DNA of 64,000 nucleotides from Candidatus Nanopelagicales bacterium (GCA_028825115.1 JAPKAV010000004.1:1-64000), one strand, 5' to 3'. Numbered from the stretch's first letter, positions 18,404 through 28,186 are shown. Numbers and translations: made by a program. Notes: generated by a model not told the origin, from the letters alone.

Positions 18404-20038
18404 ATGAGGAGCTACCGGGGGCTGATCGTCCCCTTCGAGAATCCCCTCGACTGGACGCTCGCCAAGGTGCTGCGCCACCAGGCCTGCGAACGACCCAACA
18501 AGGTCTACCTTGATGCCCCCGAGGAGGGCGTCACGATGACCTACGGTGAGACGCTCAACGCGGCAGAGGCCGTCGCCCGGTCGCTCTGTGCCACCGGATC
18601 GACATACGGCGACCGCGTGATGATCCTGGCCCAGAACTCCTCGCAGCTGGTGCTCACCTGGTTTGGTACGGCAGTCGGCGGCCTCGTCGAGGTTCCGATT
18701 AACACCGCGTACGAGTTCGACTTCCTCGCCCACCAGATCCGGACCGCGCAACCGACGGTCGCCATCATCGACGACCGATTCGCGCACCGCTTCGTCTCCA
18801 TCGAGGAGGACTGCGCCGGGCTCGAGCGGTTCTGGGTCATCGACAACGGTGAGCTCGACACAGCCCTAAAGACGTTGAGGGACGCCGGCTGGGCAGCAGA
18901 GCCTTGGGACGACCTACTCACCCGTCGGGAGGCAGAGCTGCCTGAGGTCGTGGCTCGTGACCTGGGGGCGATCTTCTTCACCTCGGGCACGACCGGCCCG
19001 TCAAAGGGTGTGGCGATGTCGCACTCGCAGTTCTACTTCGACGCGGTCGAGTGCTACAACCTGACTCGGCTCACCAGCGAGGACACCTACATGGTGACCA
19101 CGCCGCTCTTCCACGGCAACGCTCAGTGGCTCGCCGCGTACCCGGCGCTGGTCGCGGGCGCCCGCTTCGTGCTCCGGCGTAAGTTCAGCGCAAGCCGCTG
19201 GATCGACTGGGTGCGCGAGAGCGGAGTCACGGTCACGAACTTCCTCGGCGTGATGATGGACTTCGTGTGGAAACAACCAGTGCGCGAGGACGACGCCGAC
19301 AACCAACTGCGGTGCATCTTCGCGGCCCCGACGGCCAGCTCGATCGTGGACGGGTTCCGGCAGCGCTTCGGAGTCGAGGCGTTCGTAGAGGTCTTCGGAC
19401 TCACCGAAGTTTCCATGCCGATCCTCTCGCCGTACGGCGAGGACCGGCCGGCCGGAGCCGCCGGGCTCGCCGTGGACGAGTGGTTCGACATCCAGCTGGT
19501 CGACCCCGAGACCGACAAGGAGGTGGCCATCGGCGAGGTCGGAGAGCTCGTCGTCCGATCCAAGTACCCATGGACACTAAGCAGCGGCTACCACGGCGCC
19601 CCAGAGAAAACCCTGGAGGCGTGGCGAAACCTGTGGTTCCACACTGGAGACGCACTGCGCCGGGACGAGGAAGGTTGGTATTACTTCGTCGACCGCTACA
19701 AGGACGCGCTCCGGCGACGCGGCGAGAACATCAGCTCGTACGAGATCGAGCAAGCAGTGCTCGCTCACCCCAATGTCTTGGAGTGCGCCGTGATCGCGGT
19801 CCCGGCGACGATCGAGGCCGGCGAGGACGAGGTGATGGCCTGCGTGGTCACCGATGGGATGATCGAACCGGTAAAGCTCTACGCGTTCTGCTCGACGAAG
19901 ATGCCGTCGTTCGCGCTTCCCCGGTTCATCCGAGTCCTTCCCGAGTTGCCGAAGACGCCCTCGGAGAAGGTGCAGAAGTCCGAGCTGCGCGCAGCTGGCG
20001 TCACCGCCGACACGTTCGATCGGGGGGCCGCCGGGTGA
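18404..20038 (+). CDS. AMP-dependent acyl-CoA ligase (ANL superfamily)
   Basis: AIFFTSGTTGPSKGVAMSH, VFGLTEVSMPILS, WFHTGDALRRDEEGWYYFVDRYKDALRRRGENISSYEIE. Confidence 0.93.
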   Translation: MRSYRGLIVPFENPLDWTLAKVLRHQACERPNKVYLDAPEEGVTMTYGETLNAAEAVARSLCATGSTYGDRVMILAQNSSQLVLTWFGTAVGGLVEVPINTAYEFDFLAHQIRTAQPTVAIIDDRFAHRFVSIEEDCAGLERFWVIDNGELDTALKTLRDAGWAAEPWDDLLTRREAELPEVVARDLGAIFFTSGTTGPSKGVAMSHSQFYFDAVECYNLTRLTSEDTYMVTTPLFHGNAQWLAAYPALVAGARFVLRRKFSASRWIDWVRESGVTVTNFLGVMMDFVWKQPVREDDADNQLRCIFAAPTASSIVDGFRQRFGVEAFVEVFGLTEVSMPILSPYGEDRPAGAAGLAVDEWFDIQLVDPETDKEVAIGEVGELVVRSKYPWTLSSGYHGAPEKTLEAWRNLWFHTGDALRRDEEGWYYFVDRYKDALRRRGENISSYEIEQAVLAHPNVLECAVIAVPATIEAGEDEVMACVVTDGMIEPVKLYAFCSTKMPSFALPRFIRVLPELPKTPSEKVQKSELRAAGVTADTFDRGAAG

Positions 20039-20067
20039 TGGCGTAAAGCCTCGCGTCACCAGAGGAA

Positions 20068-20171
20068 CGACGCCCCGATGATCTCCCCTTTGACAGACAA
20101 GTGGTCAGTGTATCAACAGGTAGCTGCGTTCAGTAAGTAGAAATACGCTTACGACCGAGTCTGAATAATGC
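20068..20171. repeat. Right copy of imperfect direct repeat flanking the island (sbcC 3' end plus truncated thioesterase start)
   Basis: See 12178-12281. Minus-strand reading from 20100 gives LSVKGEIIGAS-FLW-stop, matching the intact gene's MSVKTEIIGAS start. Confidence 0.85.
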
Positions 20172-22890
20172 GGCTTGGTCCATCGATTTCTCGAGAAACG
20201 ACAATCCGGTCTGGGAATCGGTCCTTCATTTCGCTCACGTGGCTAATTACACCGATGGTTCGACCGCCTGATTTAAGTTGATCGAGTTGGTCGAGTACTC
20301 GCTCTAAAGTTTCTGTGTCAAGGGAACCAAATCCTTCGTCAACAAAAAGGGTCTCGAGTGAAACCCCGCCAGTCTCACTCTGAACCACATCAGCCAAACC
20401 TAAAGCCAGCGATAAGGAGGCATAAAAAGTTTCACCACCTGAGAGTGAGGTCGTCGGACGAGGTTCTCCCGTTGATTCATCCATCACACTAATTCCAAGA
20501 CCGGTGTTCCCGCGACGGGTAGCGTCTTCATCAAGAAGAAAAGACAACCGCCCGCTACTCATTTTGCGTAAGTGAATTGACGCCGATTCCAATACGTGGG
20601 CAAATCGAAGTTGTAGCGCGTAACTCTCCAACGTCAATTTTTTTGTATTTACGGAAGACCTTGCGGTAACAATTGCCCCTAAAGAAACTGATTCAGCCAG
20701 GTCAATGGAAAGTTTCTCTACACCTTTTCTTTCTTTCACGAATTTCTTAAGCAGAGTCGATACTGACTTTGCCGTACTTAACGCGATGGTGTGATTATCC
20801 TCGGCTTTTTTAACCATTTCCTGCGCTTGCGTGAGTTCGGCCTCTACTTTGTCGAATTTTGCAGAGAATTCGTGACTATTAATTTCCATGATCTCTGGGG
20901 AAAGCGTCTTGGCCATGGAATCAAATTCGCGTTGCGCATCGAGCCATCGACTCAACTGAGTGTTAATAGTTTCAAGCTCAACGAGAGTGTGTGAAGCATT
21001 TTCATTGACACCTATTAACTTCGCAAGCACTGATTCTTTTTGTCTCACCTCAGCATCGAATTCAGTCAATTGCGTTCGCACAATCTCAAGCTCTTGCTCT
21101 ACTAACCCTCGCGCATCAGCACTATTGTTATATTCGAGATCTAGTTGTGTGAGTTTTGCTTGTAAACGTTCACTTTGTTCCAGTAGATCACGCTTGGCCA
21201 CTATCTCTGCTTCTAATTGAGCCAGTACTGTCGCTACATCGTTGGGTGAAGTACCTGATACTTTTCCGTTCAACGTGGCTAGCTCTATTTTAGTCAACAA
21301 TACCTCAGAATTTCGCGCGTCTACCTTGGCTTTTTGATCGTTTCGCGATTTCTTGGCGATGGTTATCGCATTTTCTAGTGACTCTAATAAACGATCAGTA
21401 GTGAGTTCGATCTCCACTTCGCTGCTTGCAGGTCGCGGGTGGTTAAGGGACCCACACACTGCACAAGGCTTTCCGTCTGCCAATTCACTAGCCAGTACCG
21501 CGACTCGATGCTCAAGTTGTGTGCGCCGCGCTTGAGAAAGTGCGAATTCAGATCGGGTTACCTCATGCTCGCGAATGTGTAGTTCCAATTTGTACTGTGT
21601 GAGTTCTTCATCTAATTGCAAATTATTGGACTCTGCCTTTTCCAACTGAGTGAGTAGTTGGGACATCTTTTCTTGAATTTGCATTTTCTCTTCTAATTTT
21701 TTTATCTGCATATCAGCACCTGTTGCTACTGATATTTCTTCTTTCAGTTCAGAGGCTAAGCGCGGGTAAGCCGCAATAGAGTCAGTGAGTATCGTCCGGC
21801 GCACGTCTTTTTCATTTAATTCCGCAACCAACTTCTCCCGCTCGGATGTGCGCTTTGTCGCCGCGAGTTGCCAATCAACCAACGGCTTTAACTGACCAAT
21901 TAGCTCGTGGTTTGCGACTATAAATCCAGGAACTTTATCTAGTGAGAGTTGCCGCTCAGCAGGTCCTAATTTGTCTCTAGTTTGTTTGACTAGTCCCTCG
22001 AGTTGAATTAATTTCCCAAGTTTTTCCTGGATGTCAGTGAGATCATTAAATTGAATGTGAAGGGGCTCAGCGAACGACCTCCTTTGTTCCATATGTGATT
22101 CCGCATTTTGTGTCGTTAATTCAAAATAGGAATTCACTTCCTGAGTGACGGTAATTGCATCACTCGCTTGCGAATCAACGAGTTCATCAACTCGCTCACG
22201 TAACTCGCTTGGGTCAGAGTCACTCAACATTCCTTGAATCTGGACGGCGATATCCCTGATTGCTAAGTGAGAATTCTCGATCGCGAGCTCCGCTTGTTTC
22301 CCACGTTGGTCCAGCTCGCTCTGCAATTGTGCATAAAAGTTGTCTCCCAGTAGATCTCGTAATGCCTTCAGTCGATCGCTTGGATTCATGCGTAACAGCG
22401 CGGCAAATTCACCTTGGGCTAAGACAACGAGTTGTCGGAACTGCTGGGCATTTAAGTGCAGTAGTTCTGTGAGGTAGCTGCCAATCTCGGTGGCGTGGGT
22501 TAATGAAAAATCTTGCTCCCCGGTGGCATTAAATCTGATTAATGTCTGGGTCGCCGCGCGTTTGGTCTCGCCAGTTCCGTTTTCTTTTATAAATGAGTAT
22601 GGAATCCCACGAATAATTTTGTGCCGAATTCCATTAACCGAAAAATCGAGCACTATCTGTGAACGTTCATGTCCTTCGCTGTAATCACTGCGCATTCGGT
22701 CTTTCGCCGACTCCTCGCCGCTTAAAGTGCTGAACAGTGCGTAGGTGATTGAGTCAATGATCGTGGTCTTACCGGTCGCGGTGGGTCCGTCAATTAGGAA
22801 CAGGCCTGCAGAACTGAGTTCATCAAAATTAATCACTTGTTTGTCACGGAACGGGCCGATCCCGGTAATTTCAAGTGCATGAATCCTCAC
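20149..22890 (-). CDS. sbcC: Exonuclease subunit SbcC (SMC/Rad50-like ATPase)
   Basis: MRIHALEITGIGPFRDKQVINFDEL, GPTATGKTTIIDSITYALF, CAVCGSLNHP zinc-hook, TTSLSGGETFYASLSLALGLAD. Confidence 0.92.
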   Translation of the reverse strand: MRIHALEITGIGPFRDKQVINFDELSSAGLFLIDGPTATGKTTIIDSITYALFSTLSGEESAKDRMRSDYSEGHERSQIVLDFSVNGIRHKIIRGIPYSFIKENGTGETKRAATQTLIRFNATGEQDFSLTHATEIGSYLTELLHLNAQQFRQLVVLAQGEFAALLRMNPSDRLKALRDLLGDNFYAQLQSELDQRGKQAELAIENSHLAIRDIAVQIQGMLSDSDPSELRERVDELVDSQASDAITVTQEVNSYFELTTQNAESHMEQRRSFAEPLHIQFNDLTDIQEKLGKLIQLEGLVKQTRDKLGPAERQLSLDKVPGFIVANHELIGQLKPLVDWQLAATKRTSEREKLVAELNEKDVRRTILTDSIAAYPRLASELKEEISVATGADMQIKKLEEKMQIQEKMSQLLTQLEKAESNNLQLDEELTQYKLELHIREHEVTRSEFALSQARRTQLEHRVAVLASELADGKPCAVCGSLNHPRPASSEVEIELTTDRLLESLENAITIAKKSRNDQKAKVDARNSEVLLTKIELATLNGKVSGTSPNDVATVLAQLEAEIVAKRDLLEQSERLQAKLTQLDLEYNNSADARGLVEQELEIVRTQLTEFDAEVRQKESVLAKLIGVNENASHTLVELETINTQLSRWLDAQREFDSMAKTLSPEIMEINSHEFSAKFDKVEAELTQAQEMVKKAEDNHTIALSTAKSVSTLLKKFVKERKGVEKLSIDLAESVSLGAIVTARSSVNTKKLTLESYALQLRFAHVLESASIHLRKMSSGRLSFLLDEDATRRGNTGLGISVMDESTGEPRPTTSLSGGETFYASLSLALGLADVVQSETGGVSLETLFVDEGFGSLDTETLERVLDQLDQLKSGGRTIGVISHVSEMKDRFPDRIVVSREIDGPSRIIQTRS

Positions 22891-24050
22891 GGTGCGACAC
22901 CATTTAAATTGACGTGTTCAATCGCTTCCTGTACAAGTGATCTCTGAGGATCGGAAATGTGACCCCTGGTCACGTGACCGACAAATCCAGCCGTTATGTC
23001 AATGGGGGGCGTGTTTTGCGGGTCCAACCGCTCGTCAATTGGCCGGGCTCCCAACCCGCCTTGTGGGTGAAACTCAATCTGCTTAAGGTGCGGAAATCTG
23101 TGACTGAGACGCTCCCAGCTCCGTTCTTGACGGACCGGGTCGATCACAATCGCGCGAACCCACGAGCCCTCGTCCCCACTAAAAATCGGGTCGGCGAGCA
23201 AGGCTTCAAGTTCCCCTGTGATGGTCACCAATGGCCCCGGAACTGGGGTCACAATGTTTTCATAGGAGATCGGACCCGATTGTGAGATCTGCACCACTGT
23301 AACGCTTTTATGATGCTTCTCTTCAGAAAATGAATACGGTAGAGGTGAGCCTGAGTACTTCACGATTGTTGCCGAATCTTCCGGGGTTGAGATCACCTGG
23401 GCACCGTGAAGGTGTCCCATGGCGGTGTAGTCAACCCCTGTAAAAATACTCGATGGCGCATCGCCGATTCCACCAATTTCAAGGGAACGTTCCGATTCGC
23501 TTTCACTCCCGCCCGTAATGAACGCGTGAGAAGTAACCATGCTGCGTGCGGCACCCCGAAGCACTAAATCAGATCTCACCTTCGCCATTGCGGCCGTGAG
23601 TACTCCGGCATGCGTACGCTCAGATTCCAATTCGGTAAATACAACCTCGGGTTGCAAGTACGGGATTCCGTAGACAACCAATTCCACTCCGTCTCGTCCC
23701 GTGATTTCTAGCGGTGTTCCAATTTCAGAAATGGTAGAACGAATGTGTACCCCGTTTGCGGACATAAGATCACGACCAAACCCAAGTCGCACTGCTGAAT
23801 CATGATTCCCTGGAGTAATAAACACTTGACATACAGGGCTCAGGCCAGTCAGAGCACGATCAAAGAGTTGAACTGACTCAGCCGGTGGAACTGCCCGGTC
23901 GTAGATGTCTCCAGCAATGACAACCAACTCAACTTTTTGCTCGGCCACGTAGGTAACAAGCCAGTCAATGAAATTTTCCTGGTGAGCGTGCATGCTTTCG
24001 GAGAGAAAGGTGCGCCCTAAGTGCCAGTCAGAAGTGTGCAGAATTTTCAT
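22887..24050 (-). CDS. sbcD: Exonuclease subunit SbcD (Mre11-like)
   Basis: MKILHTSDWHLGRTFLSESM, VIAGDIYDRAVPP, ITPGNHDSAVRLGFG. Confidence 0.93.
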   Translation of the reverse strand: MKILHTSDWHLGRTFLSESMHAHQENFIDWLVTYVAEQKVELVVIAGDIYDRAVPPAESVQLFDRALTGLSPVCQVFITPGNHDSAVRLGFGRDLMSANGVHIRSTISEIGTPLEITGRDGVELVVYGIPYLQPEVVFTELESERTHAGVLTAAMAKVRSDLVLRGAARSMVTSHAFITGGSESESERSLEIGGIGDAPSSIFTGVDYTAMGHLHGAQVISTPEDSATIVKYSGSPLPYSFSEEKHHKSVTVVQISQSGPISYENIVTPVPGPLVTITGELEALLADPIFSGDEGSWVRAIVIDPVRQERSWERLSHRFPHLKQIEFHPQGGLGARPIDERLDPQNTPPIDITAGFVGHVTRGHISDPQRSLVQEAIEHVNLNGVAP

Positions 24051-24073
24051 GGTTCTCCCAAAAAAACGAACAA

Positions 24074-25456
24074 CTAAATAGAGTCGCGGGCCATGTCAAC
24101 AAAGCGCGAATAGTGGCCTTGAAAAGCCACCGTTACCGTCGCCGTTGGGCCATTGCGGTGCTTTGCGACGATGAAGTCGGCTTCCCCTGCGCGGGGTGAC
24201 TCGCGGTCGTAAGCGTCCTCGCGGTGAAGTAGCACCACCATATCTGCATCTTGCTCCAGCGATCCAGACTCGCGCAAGTCAGAAAGCATTGGCCGTTTGT
24301 CTTGACGCTGTTCCGGTCCACGGTTGAGTTGACTGATTGCAATCACGGGAACTTCAAGTTCCTTTGCCAGCAGTTTCAAGGACCTGGAGAACTCAGAAAC
24401 TTCCTGCTGGCGGTTTTCAACGCGCTTACCGCTTGTCATGAGTTGTAGGTAGTCAACAACAACGAGTTGTAAGTTATGGCGTTGCTTCAACCGACGACAC
24501 TTTGCCCGGATTTCCATAAGGTTCATGTTGGGTGAGTCGTCAATGAAAAACGGTGCTTCACTGACAGTGCCCATTTTGTTAGCGAGTTTCGCCCAGTCGG
24601 CTTCACCCATCTGACCCGAACGCATGTGATGTAACGCGACTTGGGCTTCTGCAGAAAGCAGACGCATCACGATTTCGTTGCGACTCATTTCAAGTGAGAA
24701 AATAACGCTCGTTAATCCATTCTTAATGGAGGCGCTCCGGCAAATGTCAAGACCGAGAGTTGATTTACCCAGTGCGGGACGTGCTGCAACAATAATGAGT
24801 TGGCCTGCATGTAGTCCGTTTGTGAGCGTGTCTAACTCAGCAAACCCGGTTGGCACACCAACCATTTCACCATCGCGATTAGAGATCGCTTCAATCTCAC
24901 TGAGGGTTCCCTGCATGATGTCACTCAGAGGTGCGTAGTCCTCGCTTGACCGGCGCTCCGTTACTTCGTAGACCTCGGCTTGGGCGCGGTCAACTGCGTC
25001 ATCAACCTCACCTTGGCCACTGTAACCAAGATGCACAATTCGTGTTCCCGCAGTAACCAGTCTGCGTAATATCGCTTGTTCTCGAACAATGCGCCCATAA
25101 AAATTGGCGTTGGCAGCCGTGGGAACCATGGAAACCAAAGTGTGCAAATAGGAAGGTCCACCGATCCGAGTAATTTCGCCTGACTTGGTCAACTCTGAGG
25201 CCACTGTGACGGCGTCAGCCGGTTCACCTCGACCGTAAAGGTCTAAAATTGTGTCGTAGATTGTTGAATGTGACGGCCGGTAGAAGTCGTCGGCGCGAAT
25301 TAATTCAACTACGTCCGCTATTGCATCTTTACTCAACAGCATTGCGCCCAGCACCGACTGTTCGGCGGCTTCATCATTTGGGGGTGTGCGATCCGGCGCG
25401 GCAGAATAGGCAGAGTCCCGGGGTTCTTCGGGTATATGAAGTTCGGAGACGCTCAA
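24074..25456 (-). CDS. dnaB: Replicative DNA helicase DnaB
   Basis: RTPPNDEAAEQSVLGAMLLSKDAI, ARPALGKSTLGLDI, VVDYLQLM, ISQLNRGPEQR. Confidence 0.96.
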   Translation of the reverse strand: MSVSELHIPEEPRDSAYSAAPDRTPPNDEAAEQSVLGAMLLSKDAIADVVELIRADDFYRPSHSTIYDTILDLYGRGEPADAVTVASELTKSGEITRIGGPSYLHTLVSMVPTAANANFYGRIVREQAILRRLVTAGTRIVHLGYSGQGEVDDAVDRAQAEVYEVTERRSSEDYAPLSDIMQGTLSEIEAISNRDGEMVGVPTGFAELDTLTNGLHAGQLIIVAARPALGKSTLGLDICRSASIKNGLTSVIFSLEMSRNEIVMRLLSAEAQVALHHMRSGQMGEADWAKLANKMGTVSEAPFFIDDSPNMNLMEIRAKCRRLKQRHNLQLVVVDYLQLMTSGKRVENRQQEVSEFSRSLKLLAKELEVPVIAISQLNRGPEQRQDKRPMLSDLRESGSLEQDADMVVLLHREDAYDRESPRAGEADFIVAKHRNGPTATVTVAFQGHYSRFVDMARDSI

Positions 25457-25636
25457 TGGTGTCCTTTCTCAAAGTGAGTGTTCAATTGTCACTGGGCGAT
25501 TATTCGACCACTTGCAGTAAACACCACAGCCCTGACGGTAGAGACCGCGTACCACCGTGTCCATTCACCTTGTGTGTCGTGCTGTGCGCTAACTGTGCAC
25601 TGAGGGACCGTACTGGTGGATTGTCCCGGGATATCC

Positions 25637-25709
25637 TGTGGAAAAAATGAGTATTTTGGATATTTTCTGGATTTTCACTCACAAAATGGTGTCCACACCC
25701 TGTGGACAA
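25637..25709. promoter_or_regulatory. Cluster of DnaA-box-like 9-mers upstream of dnaB
   Basis: TGTGGAAAA at 25637-25645 (rc TTTTCCACA), GTGTCCACA at 25690-25698, TGTGGACAA at 25701-25709 (rc TTGTCCACA). Confidence 0.5.
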
Positions 25710-25733
25710 AAACTTTATTACTATCCTTCGTTA

Positions 25734-26255
25734 GTGCCTGATCTAGGGAATTCGCAGCAATTACGTGTGACTGCCGTGTGCCTGGGCAATATTTGCCGAT
25801 CACCAATTGCTGAAGCTGTACTTCGTGACCGGATCCAAGCGGCCGGGCTCAGCGAAAAAGTAGTTGTTGATTCAGCCGGCACCGGTGATTGGCATCTTGG
25901 CCACGAGGCAGATCCCAGGTCCCAAGCCATCCTTTCCCAAAACGGTTACTTGTTAACCCACTCGGCCCGACAGATTACTTCGAGTTGGATGGCTGAAATC
26001 GACATTATTTTGGTCATGGATTCCAGTAATTACCTCAATGTTGAAGTTTTAGTGCGTGACAGCGGGTTCACACCTGAGCTAAACATGATCCGTAGCTTTG
26101 ACTTAGATCTTGCCCACTATGACAACCTGAGCCCGGAGCTGGACGTGCCCGACCCCTATTACGACCGGGACAATGGGTATGCGCTGGTGCTGAAAATGAT
26201 CGAACGAGCAGCCGAAGAATTTGTTGCCTGGCTACCCGCTCGCTTGAATCAGTAA
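25734..26255 (+). CDS. Low-molecular-weight protein-tyrosine phosphatase
   Basis: VCLGNICRSPIAEAVL P-loop, VPDPYYD motif. GTG at 25734 is a guess; the ORF-track start at 25638 is probably too early. Confidence 0.82.
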   Translation: MPDLGNSQQLRVTAVCLGNICRSPIAEAVLRDRIQAAGLSEKVVVDSAGTGDWHLGHEADPRSQAILSQNGYLLTHSARQITSSWMAEIDIILVMDSSNYLNVEVLVRDSGFTPELNMIRSFDLDLAHYDNLSPELDVPDPYYDRDNGYALVLKMIERAAEEFVAWLPARLNQ

Positions 26256-26258
26256 GTA

Positions 26259-26978
26259 TCAATCGGGATGAACGAGTTCCCCGTCACCTGATAAACGACG
26301 GTACGCCAGCGCATCTGCCAGGTAAGTAAATGCCGCAACAAATACGTTGACCAACAGCACCGAAATAAATGCAATACCGGAAACTATGCTCGTCAACACA
26401 TTAAAGTCATTGGCTCCCCCAATGAGGATCGATTGGCTTACTGCGGCAACTACGGTAAGCGAGACCGTTGCACCGATTAGTACGATTTTGAACCCAATGA
26501 ATCGCCAGAATGACGTAGTAATCAGTTCCCAACTCATGGCGAGAGCAGCAAAACCGGTCATGCCTGCGTTTCCAATAAGTGCATAGGGAAATAGTGCAAA
26601 CATAAAGGCCAAAATTAACCCTGGGATAATGAAAGCAATCAAACCGACAACAACAATGCCGGTATAGACGAGACCTGCCAGAAGGAACCACCAATACCGG
26701 TCAGAGCGCAACAGCACTCTCACAGACGGTTTCGCTCCTTCTGAGGCGTTATAGGCGTTGCGTAAGATTCCAAGAAATGTGTAGAAGAAGCCAAGGATCC
26801 CGAGAAAGATTACAATTGCCCCCAGAGCTGGAACAGCGATTGCGGCGAGCGCACCAACAATAATGATCGCGACGGGAATAGCGATCGCGACAAAAATCAC
26901 CAGCAACCAATGCCAATATTGACGCTTGGTCAAACTCCATGCCTCATCAAGTACGGCAGCGATATCAAATCCGGACAT
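26259..26978 (-). CDS. Multi-pass integral membrane protein of unknown function
   Basis: Several hydrophobic segments; ATG at 26978 (MSGFDIAAVLDEAWSLTKRQYWHWLLVIF). Confidence 0.65.
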   Translation of the reverse strand: MSGFDIAAVLDEAWSLTKRQYWHWLLVIFVAIAIPVAIIIVGALAAIAVPALGAIVIFLGILGFFYTFLGILRNAYNASEGAKPSVRVLLRSDRYWWFLLAGLVYTGIVVVGLIAFIIPGLILAFMFALFPYALIGNAGMTGFAALAMSWELITTSFWRFIGFKIVLIGATVSLTVVAAVSQSILIGGANDFNVLTSIVSGIAFISVLLVNVFVAAFTYLADALAYRRLSGDGELVHPD

Positions 26979-27139
26979 GTTTTTCCTTTCGGTTACCATG
27001 ATTACATGAAACTTTTTGGTCTGATCATGACGCGAAAACTGGTGAAAACTTGACCTTAGCATCTGAAAATTACCAGTATGTCGACATTAAATATTGGAAA
27101 TGAACGTGAATCAAGCCCAATTTCTAAAATCCGAATTAT

Positions 27140-28153
27140 TTACCGAGCGGGTGTTAAGTCTGCAATTACGTATTCCAGAAGTTCACGACCATGATCAGAT
27201 GCGGTCACAATGTCAGCACTGTGTAGGTCGACTCCGTTAAAGGCCTGCAGGCGTAAAACGTCTCCGTGTCGGAGTTGATTGGGGAATATTCCGGCAAAAG
27301 AAAAAGGGAAATCACTTACTTGATTATTCAGAACAATCTCGGTGTGAGGTAGGTCAAGTGGTACATCAAGGTACACCGCATCACGTCGCTTATTTATCAT
27401 CAGAGTTACGCGCGCTCTCTCCACCGACTCGGTGAAATCACGCCCGGGTTCAGTGACATGAATTATTGCCGAATTATGATCTGTTTTTTCTTCGATACAA
27501 AAAATGGTTTCATTAGGAACAGTGACATTGGTGGGTAACTGCGCGATCACGGCATGTAAACCGGATACTTCGAGAATTTTTTGTACCATTTCGTGATATT
27601 TCTTCGGCACATACATATTTCTTAAATCACCTTGGTTCAATTTCAAATAGAACAAAACCACTGATTGCCGGTGTCCCTCCGGATTAACTGCAGCATTGTT
27701 ATGGACTGTGTCCGGGATCCAGCCGAGAAGAATTCCGGTTTCATGTGCACCAAGCTTGATGTTCGCTTTTTGGCTATATGGGTGGGCTGCTGTTGCTTCA
27801 CTAAAAATACCCAAGTACCCGGCTTCGGTTGCCCATTGTGAGCCGAATCGTTTGAGTCTTTCAAAAAGATGGTGTCCGCGGGCCGCGTCTCGCACAACTG
27901 CAATACCTGCATGAATAACCCGCTCGACGCCCTCTTCCACCATGAGCGCCATATGGCCAAGAATAATTCCGTCATTTAATTGACCAATTGTGCTGCGTAG
28001 GGTTTTGTTGCGTATTTTTTCAGCAATTTTCTCGGCGTCATAAACCCACTCAGCGTCATACGAATCCCCATACGACTCTTTGATCAACTCAACGAGGACC
28101 TCGGATTCATGTGGTTCAAGAAATCGGATTATGACATCTGAATCTTCGACCAT
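27140..28153 (-). CDS. GNAT-domain acetyltransferase-like protein with C-terminal extension
   Basis: VIIRFLEPHESEVLVELIKESYG...GHMALMVEEGVERVIHAGIAVVRDAARGHHLFERLKRFG. Confidence 0.6.
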   Translation of the reverse strand: MVEDSDVIIRFLEPHESEVLVELIKESYGDSYDAEWVYDAEKIAEKIRNKTLRSTIGQLNDGIILGHMALMVEEGVERVIHAGIAVVRDAARGHHLFERLKRFGSQWATEAGYLGIFSEATAAHPYSQKANIKLGAHETGILLGWIPDTVHNNAAVNPEGHRQSVVLFYLKLNQGDLRNMYVPKKYHEMVQKILEVSGLHAVIAQLPTNVTVPNETIFCIEEKTDHNSAIIHVTEPGRDFTESVERARVTLMINKRRDAVYLDVPLDLPHTEIVLNNQVSDFPFSFAGIFPNQLRHGDVLRLQAFNGVDLHSADIVTASDHGRELLEYVIADLTPAR

Positions 28154-28186
28154 GGCTCCAGTATCGCTGAGACGCAGCACAACATT

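Larger units (their letters stand above)
12450..20060. other. High-GC genomic island carrying CoA-dependent catabolic genes
   Basis: Abrupt compositional change (example 60-base lines: 13441-13500 has 46 G/C, 22021-22080 has 26 G/C), flanking direct repeats, coherent gene content. Confidence 0.8.

Noticed and set aside
12450-20060. Island as an integrase-mediated element inserted at a tRNA.
   Set aside because: No integrase/recombinase ORF and no tRNA at either border; flanking repeats are divergent sbcC/thioesterase sequence, not identical att sites.
25638-25733. N-terminal extension of the tyrosine phosphatase ORF (MEKMSILDIFWIFTHKMVSTPCGQKLYYYPSL).
   Set aside because: Overlaps the DnaA-box-like region and precedes the normal family start; probably non-coding.
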